From contig SVDY01000017.1 of NCBI GenBank assembly GCA_015057665.1, positions 1 to 43,689 on the forward strand: a stretch of DNA of 43,689 nucleotides. The letters run 5' to 3'. The notes beneath the pieces were generated by a model. The model searched no databases. It was not told the origin of the DNA and saw only the letters and a list, made by a program, of their open reading frames with translations. Every line of letters begins with the position of its first letter. The first letter of the stretch is position 1. The position numbers and the translations under genes are program-made. This stretch comes from Lachnospiraceae bacterium (GTDB taxonomy: Bacteria > Bacillota > Clostridia > Lachnospirales > Lachnospiraceae). This document shows positions 9,448-17,562 of this stretch, piece after piece.

Positions 9448-10365
9448 CTATTCTTCCGGCATCTCATGTTTCTTTTTCCAAACTGCCTGCCTTGTCCCAT
9501 CAATTCCGATAAACAAAACAATCAGACAAACGGCTGTTCCAGTCAGAATATTCATAAGATGAATCAATTGATCCTGTCCCGCGCCAAAAGCTGCAAACAA
9601 GGCAGTCTGCAGGTTCAAAATTGAAACACAGGAATCCACATGTCCAATTCGTCTTAATGTTTCTAATAATGGCGACTTCTGCCGTCTTGCTCGGATAACA
9701 TGAATTGTGGATTTTATTATTTTATAAAAGGTATAAGCCGCAACAACGTAAATAGCAATTCCCGGATACTGTTTTCCTCTCATGGAAGATGACATCATAA
9801 AGACCATAGCCACCAGTACAAAGGACATGAGAATAAGTAAAATGCTGTTCCGACGGTAAACATCACATTCTCTTCCCCATCGGCGTTTCGGCTCTTTAAT
9901 TTTAATAAGTTCCCTCTCCTGGGCAAAAATCAACCCCCGCATGACCGCCAGCAGAATATAGTATGCCGCAAGACAGATAAACCAGGCTGACCAGCTGTAA
10001 ATTCCAATCGTAATATTAAAAAGTGCAAATATAATATTACTCATCGTGCCCGGAACTGCAAAAATCATGGCTCTTCTTCTGGCATCTGTCTGCAGACAGG
10101 CAATATATCGATTAGACGATACTGTATGCTCCCGTCCTTTTCCTCTTTTTACTAAGTGAATGATGTCTAATGTCAAATACAGAATTCCCGGAAAAATCAT
10201 AACGCCTGCCAAACTATAAAAGATAATTCCGATTCCTACATGAAATCTGTTTGCAGCCACCTGATACAGAGCAAGAGCTGCAAAGAGAATCATTAAAAGA
10301 TAAATTCCGATTCGAAAAGGCCATGGAGGTACCTTGATAGGAAGCTTCTTCTTTTCTTTCTCCAT
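9448..10365 (-). CDS. Polytopic membrane protein heading the sensing operon
   Basis: 305 residues from the ATG at 10365, which has GAGG 9 bases upstream. The ATG at 10374 is also in frame but sits too close to the ribosome binding site. About seven or eight hydrophobic helices are visible (for example IGIYLLMILFAALALYQVA, ILLILMSFVLVAMVFMM and a C-terminal LIVLFIGI). A basic loop with TDARRRAMIFAVPG lies in the first half. Family not recognised. It is the first gene of an operon with two two-component pairs, 10 bases upstream of RR B, so a signal-input partner for the loop-poor kinases is a reasonable guess but not shown. Confidence 0.8.
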   Translation of the reverse strand: MEKEKKKLPIKVPPWPFRIGIYLLMILFAALALYQVAANRFHVGIGIIFYSLAGVMIFPGILYLTLDIIHLVKRGKGREHTVSSNRYIACLQTDARRRAMIFAVPGTMSNIIFALFNITIGIYSWSAWFICLAAYYILLAVMRGLIFAQERELIKIKEPKRRWGRECDVYRRNSILLILMSFVLVAMVFMMSSSMRGKQYPGIAIYVVAAYTFYKIIKSTIHVIRARRQKSPLLETLRRIGHVDSCVSILNLQTALFAAFGAGQDQLIHLMNILTGTAVCLIVLFIGIDGTRQAVWKKKHEMPEE

Positions 10366-10395
10366 AAAGTCCATCCTCTCCCAATTATTACAAAG

Positions 10396-10425
10396 ATAAT
10401 ACTATGGTTATGTTTATGTTTTGTT
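10396..10425 (-). promoter_or_regulatory. Putative promoter of the sensing operon with repeat motif
   Basis: Minus-strand TATTAT (10396-10401) is a possible -10. The -35 position is taken by AACAAAACAT (plus 10416-10425), which is identical to ten bases in the GH3 upstream repeat region (plus 5373-5382), followed by a second CATAACC-like unit. Both sites may bind the same regulator. Confidence 0.35.
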
Positions 10426-10455
10426 GCAGTTTTGTGTTCAAATTGTGAACTCAAG

Positions 10456-10489
10456 AAAAAGGCACGGAATGGGAGAACCGTGCCTTTTC
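10456..10489. terminator. Terminator after the SDR/small-protein operon
   Basis: Perfect 12-bp arms (10456-10467 and 10478-10489) around a 10-base loop, with A and T runs on both sides. It ends the leftward operon 12210-10539 and isolates it from the sensing-operon promoter; the symmetry would let it act in both directions. Confidence 0.85.
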
Positions 10490-10538
10490 AATATTATACC
10501 AGATGTAGGATGACTCCCCCTTCAAATGTATAATTCGA

Positions 10539-10904
10539 TTATTCACTCATCAGCTCATCGCTAAGCTTCAGGATTTCATCTGCATATTTTTTCTTTCGTG
10601 ACGAAAGAATTTTTTTATAAATTGGATAATTTACAATTGCCATAATCATACCAATCACTCCAATGAGGATTCCTGGAACCATTGTATTTTCCATTCCAAG
10701 AACTGTTCCGATATCAGTCATGACAAGACTCATGCCGCTTCCCATTACGATTGCCCCTAAACTACCAAAGAGGTAGGCAAAAACGTTGGCCGGACGTTTT
10801 ACTTTGGAATCCAATGCTTTTAATGCATCTAACTGAGTGTTCTGTTTTTCTGTATATTGAGTGCGAATTTTCTGTACGAGAAATTCATGATCGTTTTTGC
10901 TCAT
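10539..10904 (-). CDS. Small two-helix membrane protein
   Basis: 121 residues. A charged N-terminal helix (1-35, LVQKIRTQYTEKQNTQLDAL) precedes a hydrophobic pair (about 38-62 and 72-95) and a basic C-terminal helix. Conserved hypothetical in appearance; function unknown. A good AAAGGAG site precedes the start. It is the third gene of an operon with the 74-residue helical protein and a dehydrogenase, and ends just before a strong terminator. Confidence 0.75.
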   Translation of the reverse strand: MSKNDHEFLVQKIRTQYTEKQNTQLDALKALDSKVKRPANVFAYLFGSLGAIVMGSGMSLVMTDIGTVLGMENTMVPGILIGVIGMIMAIVNYPIYKKILSSRKKKYADEILKLSDELMSE

Positions 10905-10943
10905 TGTTTTTTCTCCTTTTGATTGTTTCTTATAACTTATTTT

Positions 10944-11168
10944 TTATAATCTACCTAATTTGGCTGCATCTTTGCCTGATTGAATTGCTGCTTCATGTCT
11001 CTTCTTAGACTCTTCTTTGATTTTTTCAAAGTTCGCTTTATCAATTTCGTGTTGTGCTTTTGCACTTTCTTTCATATCTTCCATAGCATGTTTTAGGAAT
11101 TTCACGCCTTCTTCTACTAACTCTCTTTTTCCTTCATAATCTATTTTTTCCTGTTCAAAATTGGACAT
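10944..11168 (-). CDS. Small charged helical protein
   Basis: 74 residues, nearly all predicted helix with dense Lys and Glu (for example KHAMEDMKESAKAQHEIDKA), and no membrane segment. A clear GGAGG lies 8 bases before the ATG. It sits between the dehydrogenase gene (29 bases away) and the two-helix membrane protein gene (39 bases), all on one strand. Function unknown; the amphipathic helix could associate with the neighbouring membrane protein. Confidence 0.7.
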   Translation of the reverse strand: MSNFEQEKIDYEGKRELVEEGVKFLKHAMEDMKESAKAQHEIDKANFEKIKEESKKRHEAAIQSGKDAAKLGRL

Positions 11169-11196
11169 CTTCTTTTTCCTCCATCTATAATATAAT

Positions 11197-12210
11197 CTAT
11201 TTAATTTTTCCTTCCTTCTTTAACCATTTCACCATATCGCGGATGGTTTCTTCATAAGGACGTGTTGTATATCCAAGTTCATTTTTTGCTTTGCTGTAAT
11301 CAAATGTATTATTTCTTGCAAGATTGTAAACAGAGAATGTTGTCATCATTGCTTCTGTATCTTTCTTCTCTGCCTGTTTTTCCATAATTTTTGCAAGGAA
11401 GTTGGCAACTTTAATTGGAAGGAAAGATTTGATTGGTTTGCATCCTGCTTCTTTTACTAACAACTTGGAGAAGTCTTTAAAAGATACTTCTTCATTTGCA
11501 AGAATATAGCAGTGTCCGATCTTACCCTTATCTGCTGCTGCAATGGTACCTGCTGCCAGGTCACGTACGTCACAGAGATTAAAGGATCCGTCAATGCCCA
11601 TCGGCATTTCACCGTTGATAATGTCGATGGTTGTCTTTGTTGTTTCTCCCACTGCATAATCTTCCGGTCCTAAAATACCGCTCGGATGAACAACACAAGC
11701 ATTTAAATCTTCTAATTTTACAGCATTTAATACAGCCTGAGTTGCTAAAGCTTTGGAACGGCTGTAGCATCCTAACACTTCGTCTTCGTCGAAGTAGATT
11801 ACTTCTTTGATCTTTTTGCCTTTTTTTACTTCAGGAATCGCACCTGTACTGCTGCAGTATACAAGCTTCTTACATTCCGGGTGAGTCAGACAGCAACGGA
11901 TGATGTTCTTTGTTCCGCCAACGTTTACGTTCATAACCACTGGATTGTAATCCGGTGTTACTGTAACAATACTTGCAATATGAAGTACGATGGTTTCATA
12001 TCCTTCCGGCACAGTAAAGAATTCCTGTAAAGAAGACATGTCGCATACATCTCCTCTGCATACTTCCACTTCTTCCGGAAGGTATTTTGCGGATTTGTCC
12101 GTTGGAAGTACAAGACCTCTTACCTTATCTCCTCTTTCTACTAACTGACGGCAGATTGTGCTGCCTAAAAATCCTGCTGCTCCTGTTACTAAATAGATTG
12201 TATTGCTCAT
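11197..12210 (-). CDS. NAD(P)-dependent epimerase/dehydratase-like extended SDR
   Basis: 337 residues from the ATG at 12210. The in-frame ATG at 12216 is only one base from GGAG, while 12210 has a proper 7-base spacing. The N-terminal Rossmann motif is VTGAAGFLGSTICRQL, the catalytic pair is YSRSK, and CSSTGAIP supplies the upstream Ser. The fold matches the dihydroflavonol-4-reductase/3-beta-HSD-like branch of extended SDRs, which reduce or oxidise ketone or alcohol groups on varied substrates. Substrate cannot be read. It leads an operon with two small proteins of unknown role. Confidence 0.85.
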   Translation of the reverse strand: MSNTIYLVTGAAGFLGSTICRQLVERGDKVRGLVLPTDKSAKYLPEEVEVCRGDVCDMSSLQEFFTVPEGYETIVLHIASIVTVTPDYNPVVMNVNVGGTKNIIRCCLTHPECKKLVYCSSTGAIPEVKKGKKIKEVIYFDEDEVLGCYSRSKALATQAVLNAVKLEDLNACVVHPSGILGPEDYAVGETTKTTIDIINGEMPMGIDGSFNLCDVRDLAAGTIAAADKGKIGHCYILANEEVSFKDFSKLLVKEAGCKPIKSFLPIKVANFLAKIMEKQAEKKDTEAMMTTFSVYNLARNNTFDYSKAKNELGYTTRPYEETIRDMVKWLKKEGKIK

Positions 12211-12415
12211 TTTCATTCTCCTTTTATTCTTATACTGTATAATCTACATTCTGGAAGGATATTAAACTCACTTCTGAACTGTTGAATCGACATAAATGTA
12301 TCGATGTGTACCTGTTTTCTCTTTACAGTTGCCAATCTTACAGGAGAATGATTGCTGTTTTGTTCACGAATTGTTTCTATTTTGTTAAAATACAATTTCC
12401 TAGGCAATAAAAAAA

Positions 12416-12480
12416 CAGCAGTGATATAAATCCGGCTCCCTCATGCACGATTCGAAGTCGCCAGCTTTATATCACTGCTG
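12416..12480. terminator. Long-stem terminator after ilvE
   Basis: Perfect 15-bp arms (12416-12430 and 12466-12480) enclose a 35-base loop that can itself form a GGC/GCC and CGA/TCG inner hairpin. On the minus strand the stem is followed by seven T residues, right after the ilvE stop. A T-run also follows on the plus side. The loop is unusually long for a simple terminator. Confidence 0.75.
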
Positions 12481-12532
12481 CTTTTTCTTATTTATAGTTG
12501 CGCTTTCGACGCAACAAATCTTTCAGGTTTTC

Positions 12533-13558
12533 TTACATAATCTTGCGAATCCATCCTTCAGGAGCTTCAATGGTTCCCATCTGAATTCCTGTTAATGTAT
12601 CGTATAATTTCTGTGTTACCGGTCCCATGGCATCCATGCCGCTTGGGAAACAGATATCTTTGCCGTGATCAACAATCTTACCAACAGGAGAAATAACTGC
12701 TGCTGTTCCGCAAAGTCCGCATTCTGCAAAGTTTTCTAATTCATCGAGACGAACTGGTCTTTCTGTCACTTTCATTCCAAGATAGTGTTCTGCTACATAG
12801 AGTAAAGAACGTCTTGTGATGGATGGAAGGATAGACTCAGACTTAGGTGTAACAAGGTTTCCTTCTTTATCGATGAAGATAAAGTTTGCACCGCCTGTTT
12901 CTTCTACATATGTTCTTGTAGCAGGATCTAAGAATACGTTCTCATCATATCCGTTGGCATGGGCTGTAACGTTGGCATGTAAACTCATGGCATAGTTAAG
13001 ACCAGCTTTTACATGGCCTGTTCCGTTTGGTGCTGCACGGTCAAAGTCACTTACGCATAATGTAAGAGGTTTTGCACCGCCTTTAAAATATGGTCCTACC
13101 GGTGTTACAAATACACGGAACTGATATTCCTGAGCCGGTTTTACACCGATTACAGGGCTTGATGCGAACATATAAGGTCTGATATAAAGTGTTGCACCGC
13201 TGCCATAAGGTGGAACCCAGTCAGCATTTGCTTTTACTACTTCATCAATGGCTTCTAAGAATCTCTCTGCAGGGAATGGAGGCATCTCCAGACGAAGTGC
13301 AGAATCCATCATACGTGTTGCATTTAAATCAGGACGGAATGTTACAATATGTCCGTCTTTGGTTGTATAAGCTTTTAATCCTTCAAACACTTCCTGGCAG
13401 TACTGTAAAATGCCGGCACATTCATTTACTGTAACATTGGCGTCTTCTGTTAAGAAGCCATCCTGCCACTGACCGTCTTTATAGTTTGCCACATATCTAA
13501 ATTCTGTTGTTCTATATCCAAATCCAATATTTGCCCAGTCTAAATCTTTTTTTGCCAT
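12533..13558 (-). CDS. ilvE: Branched-chain-amino-acid aminotransferase
   Basis: 341 residues, the usual length of the bacterial and eukaryotic class IV transaminases of the BCAT type. It catalyses transfer of the amino group between glutamate and the 2-oxo acids of valine, leucine and isoleucine, with PLP. The PLP Lys184 lies in GHVKAGLNYA. EVFEGLKAY near 57-65 and EETGGANFIF in the second half are standard BCAT motifs. It stands alone with its own promoter and terminator. No T-box or leucine leader was seen upstream. Confidence 0.95.
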   Translation of the reverse strand: MAKKDLDWANIGFGYRTTEFRYVANYKDGQWQDGFLTEDANVTVNECAGILQYCQEVFEGLKAYTTKDGHIVTFRPDLNATRMMDSALRLEMPPFPAERFLEAIDEVVKANADWVPPYGSGATLYIRPYMFASSPVIGVKPAQEYQFRVFVTPVGPYFKGGAKPLTLCVSDFDRAAPNGTGHVKAGLNYAMSLHANVTAHANGYDENVFLDPATRTYVEETGGANFIFIDKEGNLVTPKSESILPSITRRSLLYVAEHYLGMKVTERPVRLDELENFAECGLCGTAAVISPVGKIVDHGKDICFPSGMDAMGPVTQKLYDTLTGIQMGTIEAPEGWIRKIM

Positions 13559-13641
13559 AATCTTGTCCTCCGTTTTGCCCTGTGCTTCTGTCTGCTTTGT
13601 CCGAGTATAATTGTCTCTTTCTCAGGGCTGATATGTTTTTG

Positions 13642-13669
13642 ATTATACCACTTTAATGTATAAAATCAA
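13642..13669 (-). promoter_or_regulatory. ilvE promoter
   Basis: On the minus strand TTGATT (13664-13669) and TATAAT (13642-13647) are separated by 16 bases, about 80 bases before the ilvE start. The 16-mer GTGGTATAATCAAAAA around the -10 also occurs exactly at the cobS promoter near 43379. Confidence 0.7.
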
Positions 13670-13730
13670 GTAGTTTTAAACTTTTTTGTGCTAAAGTGTC
13701 ATGTTTCCTCCACATTTTTTTATGTTCGTG

Positions 13731-13760
13731 TTGTCTAACACAGAATCATGCTATTATAAT
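13731..13760 (+). promoter_or_regulatory. Promoter of the DUF362 ferredoxin gene
   Basis: TTGTCT (13731-13736) and TATAAT (13755-13760) with an 18-base spacer on the plus strand, about 85 bases before the ATG at 13846. Confidence 0.65.
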
Positions 13761-13845
13761 GATAGCAAATGTGGTATTGCACCCACTGAAAATAAAAAGG
13801 GAACTTATGCAAATATAATATTAATGAATCGAAAGGAACCTATTC

Positions 13846-14976
13846 ATGAGCAAATCAAACGTATATTTCACGAATTTCAGAACCAAGGCACACGGCGACG
13901 GTCTTCCAACCAAGCTTCAGAAACTGATCAAAAAAGCCGGTCTTGCAGACCTTGACTTGGAAAATAAATTCGTAGCCATCAAGATGCACTTTGGAGAACT
14001 TGGCAATATCAGCTATCTCCGTCCAAACTATGCCCGCGCCGTTGTAGACGTGGTAAAAGAACTGGGCGGCAAGCCTTATCTTACAGACTGTAACACCATG
14101 TATCCAGGCAAAAGAAAGAATGCCTTAGAACATCTGGAATGTGCATGGCAGAATGGTTTTACCCCTCTCACTGTTGGATGTCCTATCTTAATCGGCGATG
14201 GTTTAAAAGGAACAGATGACATCGAAGTTCCTGTTGAAGGCGGCGAATATGTAAAAGCAGCCAAAATCGGCCGTGCCGTTATGGATGCAGATGTATTCAT
14301 TAGTCTGACTCATTTTAAAGGACATGAACAGGCCGGTTTTGGCGGTACCATCAAAAATATCGGTATGGGATGTGGTTCCCGTGCCGGCAAAACAGAACAG
14401 CACAGCAATGGTGTTCCTACAATCTCCACAAGAAAATGTGTAGGATGTAAGAAATGTCAGCGTGAATGTGCAAATAACGGTCTCATCTTCGACGAAGAAA
14501 CAAAGAAAATGACTGTAAATATGGATGGGTGCGTTGGCTGCGGCAGATGTTTAGGTGCATGTAACTTTGATGCCATCCGCTTCCGCGAAGACAACGCGGT
14601 AGCCGTATTAAACTGCAAAATGGCAGAATACACAAAAGCTGTTGTAGATGGACGTCCTCAGTTCCACATCTCTTTAATCGTAGATGTATCTCCAAACTGC
14701 GACTGTCATCGCGAAAATGATGTCCCAATCCTTCCAAACATCGGTATGTTTGCATCCATGGATCCTCTTGCCCTTGATCAGGCTTGTGTAGATGCATGTC
14801 TGGCTGCAACTCCCCTTCCTGGAAGCCAGTTAGCAGAAAGACTTGCAGATCCACATTTCTGTGATCATCATGACCATTTCACAAACTCCACACCGGAATC
14901 CGAATGGAAATCCTGCCTTGCTCATGCAGAGAAGATTGGTCTTGGAAGCAGAGAATATGAATTGATTGAGATGTAA
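13846..14976 (+). CDS. DUF362 protein with two [4Fe-4S] clusters
   Basis: 376 residues. DUF362-type domain in the first half (MHFGELGN near 47-54, THFKGHEQAGFGGTIKNIGM at 155-174), then a ferredoxin-type double cluster. Cys198, 201, 204 and 208 form CVGCKKCQREC, and Cys229, 232, 235 and 239 form CVGCGRCLGAC. The C-terminal DUF362 part (FASMDPLALDQA) completes the family pattern. Presumed cytoplasmic electron-transfer or redox protein; the partner is unknown. An AAAGGAAC site precedes the start and the gene is monocistronic. Confidence 0.88.
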   Translation: MSKSNVYFTNFRTKAHGDGLPTKLQKLIKKAGLADLDLENKFVAIKMHFGELGNISYLRPNYARAVVDVVKELGGKPYLTDCNTMYPGKRKNALEHLECAWQNGFTPLTVGCPILIGDGLKGTDDIEVPVEGGEYVKAAKIGRAVMDADVFISLTHFKGHEQAGFGGTIKNIGMGCGSRAGKTEQHSNGVPTISTRKCVGCKKCQRECANNGLIFDEETKKMTVNMDGCVGCGRCLGACNFDAIRFREDNAVAVLNCKMAEYTKAVVDGRPQFHISLIVDVSPNCDCHRENDVPILPNIGMFASMDPLALDQACVDACLAATPLPGSQLAERLADPHFCDHHDHFTNSTPESEWKSCLAHAEKIGLGSREYELIEM

Positions 14977-15152
14977 AAAGAAAGGTAATGTTGGGATTAC
15001 CCTCGACTGAGCTGGACTTTCTCTCGTTTTTCATAAACTCAAGTCCTGTTTTCTTGTTTTAAATAGGAATCCGGGTACAGACAGAAAACCTTCTCCCCTG
15101 TACCCACTTATAGTCAAATTTCGTTTACATAATTCATCATAATTAGACAAAT
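14977..15152. other. Intergenic stretch with several inverted repeats
   Basis: No gene is visible. It holds GGTAAT/ATTACC (14984-14989 and 14996-15001) and a GGACTT/AAGTCC pair (15014-15019 and 15041-15046) followed by a T-rich run, which may terminate the DUF362 gene. A perfect 8-bp pair GGGTACAG/CTGTACCC lies at 15073-15080 and 15098-15105. The GGGTAC core of the last hairpin recurs in the structured element just downstream. Confidence 0.45.
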
Positions 15153-15238
15153 AATCTACAGGCAAAAAAATCAGCTCGTGGTACCAGCATTCTTCATGAA
15201 AAGCGGGTACTGTGAGCTGTTTTTTCTACCTGTAGATT
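15153..15238 (+). repeat. Structured intergenic element, copy 1
   Basis: An 86-base nested inverted repeat. The outer stem is 15153-15162 with 15229-15238 (10 perfect pairs), then A-run with T-run. The inner stem of about 14 pairs is 15172-15185 with 15206-15219, with three wobbles that pair only on the plus strand. The GGTACC...GGGTACT core matches the copy at 18248-18329, while the flanking arms differ but still pair. Similar short blocks (CCCGCC, then GTACCA-GACTC) follow both copies downstream, so the related region extends to roughly 15320. Strand is assigned from the wobble pairs. Confidence 0.7.
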
Positions 15239-15401
15239 ACGATCCCAAATTTCCCGCCTTTTTTCTTTGTTTTTTCACTTTTATTTGGTACCAGACTCTT
15301 TTTTTCTTTTATATACCCATTCCAATTTCTAATCCTTGTTGTTTCTATTTCTTTCGATTCGTGAAACCTTGCTGTTTCTCCGTTCTTTTCATACACCCTA
15401 T

Positions 15402-16757
15402 CTATCGAATCAAAAAGTCATCCAGCCGCTTCCCTGTATACTGAATCACAATCCGGTTCTCCGGATTCACATCTATCAGATAAAGCACAATCAAAAACAT
15501 CCATTCCAAAGGCTTCATCACAAAATAAGTCACATCTGCTGCCGCTTTAGACTTCATAATCCACCTTCCGATTGGAAAGCCATATGTATCATAAAAGTTC
15601 CGAACCATTCTATGAAACTTCGGCGTTTTCTCTTCTAATATCTGTTCAAAAGCATTGGCTATGCAGAGCTGACGGTTCACAATCACTTCATGCCCATGGC
15701 GTACACCAAGGCGAATCGGCTTTACAATCTTTTCATGCCCGCCTGCTGCCACCGTACAAAGATAATGTTCATCCATGTAGAGGTTCTGTGGTGCAACCCT
15801 TTTAGACAAATTCCAGTCTGATGTCTCTGTAAAAGCTTTGATAATTGCATCCGGTTCCTGACCGAATAAGGCAAGGATGCCGATTGCCATTCCAAGAAGC
15901 GGCCACATAAGAAGAAAAGCCGCCACCGGCCAGTGGTCGGAATTATCCAATAGAGAATTACAGCGAAACAAGATTCCTTGTTTCATTGATTTGCTATTTG
16001 GGCAGCTTATATCTTCTTGTACTTTCCTTTTGATGCCGGCATCATTCTCATCTGCTATATATCTCTCCTTCCATTCCCTCATTTTTCTCATTACGGTTCT
16101 TGCCGTAATGCAAATGCAGCAGATTGGAAGAAGCAACAGGCACACTTCCACCAATGCCCTTCCTTTCATCACTTGTATGCACCACACAATGGAAAGTCCT
16201 GTCCCAAGATACATGGCTGCAAGTCCCAGTACAATCCAAAGGGGCGGTATTTTACGAATAGAAGTAAAGTTTACAATACAATAACCTGCAATAGACACAA
16301 GAATAATAGTCCAAATCGTTGGATAGCTGTCTGTAAAAATCGGCGTATGCTTTTGAGCATTGTAAAGCACTTCATTCCAATTGACATCAAACATTACCGC
16401 ATCCAGCACGGAAAGAACCAGAATATTATATAAAATGCCAAGAACAATCGTAACCAGATCTATATGTCTCATTTCCATCCTGTGTTCTTTTCCTTTTATC
16501 TCCCGCCATAAACTCATCATCTGAGTAAGAGTAAGTATAATCGGCAGTACCACACACATCCCTATAGCAACTCCGCCTACAACGCAAAAAATAAGAGATT
16601 CTGCCATAAATGCCAAAAAAGATGCAATCGTTATATCCTTTGTAAACTCAAAAGACAGACACAAAAGAAAAACCAACAAGCCTCCGCTTATCACAGAAAA
16701 AATACACATAGAAGATAAAGGGTATTTCTTTGCAAATGTTTTTATTCTTTCTTTCAT
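15402..16757 (-). CDS. Multi-pass membrane protein, probably DUF6688-like
   Basis: 451 residues. About seven or eight membrane helices, seven of them in the first half (for example VISGGLLVFLLCLSF and IFCVVGGVAIGMCVVLPIIL). After a soluble loop, one more helix (AAFLLMWPLLGMAIGILALF) precedes a conserved-looking cytoplasmic domain around 340-440. That domain contains YLCTVAAGGHEKIVKPIRLG and RHGHEVIVNRQLCIANAFEQ, with several His and a Cys that could bind metal or act catalytically. The family name is from memory and tentative; function unknown. It is the last gene of the operon starting at 18012, 57 bases after the XRE regulator, and lies between the two structured elements. Confidence 0.75.
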   Translation of the reverse strand: MKERIKTFAKKYPLSSMCIFSVISGGLLVFLLCLSFEFTKDITIASFLAFMAESLIFCVVGGVAIGMCVVLPIILTLTQMMSLWREIKGKEHRMEMRHIDLVTIVLGILYNILVLSVLDAVMFDVNWNEVLYNAQKHTPIFTDSYPTIWTIILVSIAGYCIVNFTSIRKIPPLWIVLGLAAMYLGTGLSIVWCIQVMKGRALVEVCLLLLPICCICITARTVMRKMREWKERYIADENDAGIKRKVQEDISCPNSKSMKQGILFRCNSLLDNSDHWPVAAFLLMWPLLGMAIGILALFGQEPDAIIKAFTETSDWNLSKRVAPQNLYMDEHYLCTVAAGGHEKIVKPIRLGVRHGHEVIVNRQLCIANAFEQILEEKTPKFHRMVRNFYDTYGFPIGRWIMKSKAAADVTYFVMKPLEWMFLIVLYLIDVNPENRIVIQYTGKRLDDFLIR

Positions 16758-16814
16758 TCCTGTCTCTCCTTTCTATATTTCAAACACGTTATCCTAAGTT
16801 CACCCTAAAATCTG

Positions 16815-17045
16815 CTATTCCGCTTTTCGATATTCCAAAATATCTCCTGGCTGGCAGTCAAGCGCCTCACATAATTTTAGCAAAGTGGATATCTTTAACG
16901 CCTTCGCCTTTCCATTTTTCAAAACGGACATGTTGGCAATGGTAATTCCCACACGGTCAGCCAGCTCCGTCACACTCATCTTCCGTTTTGCCAGCATCAC
17001 ATCAATATTGAAAATAATTTCTCCATTTAATTTATCCTGTTCCAT
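16815..17045 (-). CDS. Small XRE-type transcription regulator (YozG-like)
   Basis: 76 residues from the ATG at 17045, which has GGAGG 5 bases upstream; an ATG at 17069 is upstream but lacks a site. The helix-turn-helix covers most of the protein: KRKMSVTELADRVGITIANM then LKNGKAKALKISTLLKLCEA and the typical LDCQPGDILEY end. Such proteins commonly accompany DUF2975 membrane proteins in Firmicutes, exactly as here (12 bases downstream of the DUF2975 gene). A 19-bp palindrome at the operon promoter (18182-18200) is a candidate operator for it. Confidence 0.9.
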   Translation of the reverse strand: MEQDKLNGEIIFNIDVMLAKRKMSVTELADRVGITIANMSVLKNGKAKALKISTLLKLCEALDCQPGDILEYRKAE

Positions 17046-17056
17046 GCTGACCTCCC

Positions 17057-17536
17057 CTAAATCGTCCAATCACTTTCTTCCTGAAGCTGCGCCGCATTAT
17101 CTACCAGCTGGGCAAGGGATTTGGAAGCAAGAGCAATGGCACAGCCGAAAAACACAAGAATCATAGATGCAATTATGATTCCCGGATGATTGTATCCTGC
17201 AAGCCATAAAGCAATATTTCCTACAAAGAAGAAGATAGAATCGCCACCTGCATAAAGAGCAATCTGCTTAAAATATCTGCCATTCTCATAGGAAAAGGAT
17301 TTATCTGCTCCAATATTGGCTGCCACCTTCCATGCAGAGATCAGCACCAGATAACATGGAATGACAGTAATCCAAAGAAAGATAAGCCATGGATAATACC
17401 AGTGTGCAAATTCTGGATAGCTGTCTGCCAGAGACTGTCCAAATCCTGGAAGGATAAATGCATAGACAAGAAGTCCGCAGATGGCAAACCCGATAATGAT
17501 TAGTTTTAAATATTTTTCAATTGTTGTCAGTTTCAT
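17057..17536 (-). CDS. DUF2975 membrane protein
   Basis: 159 residues with four membrane helices (about 12-32, 50-72, 97-117 and 122-142). The KVAANIGADKSFSYENGRYFKQIALYA segment in the middle is the family signature. Function unknown; the standard partner is a small XRE regulator, which follows here. It may be a membrane sensor that controls the regulator, but this is inference. Confidence 0.85.
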   Translation of the reverse strand: MKLTTIEKYLKLIIIGFAICGLLVYAFILPGFGQSLADSYPEFAHWYYPWLIFLWITVIPCYLVLISAWKVAANIGADKSFSYENGRYFKQIALYAGGDSIFFFVGNIALWLAGYNHPGIIIASMILVFFGCAIALASKSLAQLVDNAAQLQEESDWTI

Positions 17537-17562
17537 ATTGTTCCTCCTATAAATTATTTCTT

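Noticed and set aside
9438..9521. 28-residue extension of response regulator B
   Set aside because: It overlaps the preceding gene, whereas the internal ATG at 9437 has an AGGAG site and aligns exactly with the start of regulator A.
12213..12407. 64-residue minus-strand frame upstream of the SDR gene
   Set aside because: No good ribosome binding site, no recognisable domain, and it covers what should be the SDR leader and promoter region. Kept only as a weak possibility.
15180..15185. Possible T-box (GTGGTACC similar to the T-box core)
   Set aside because: The GGTACC is part of a symmetric hairpin, the upstream specifier and stem I are missing, and no synthetase or amino-acid gene follows on that strand.
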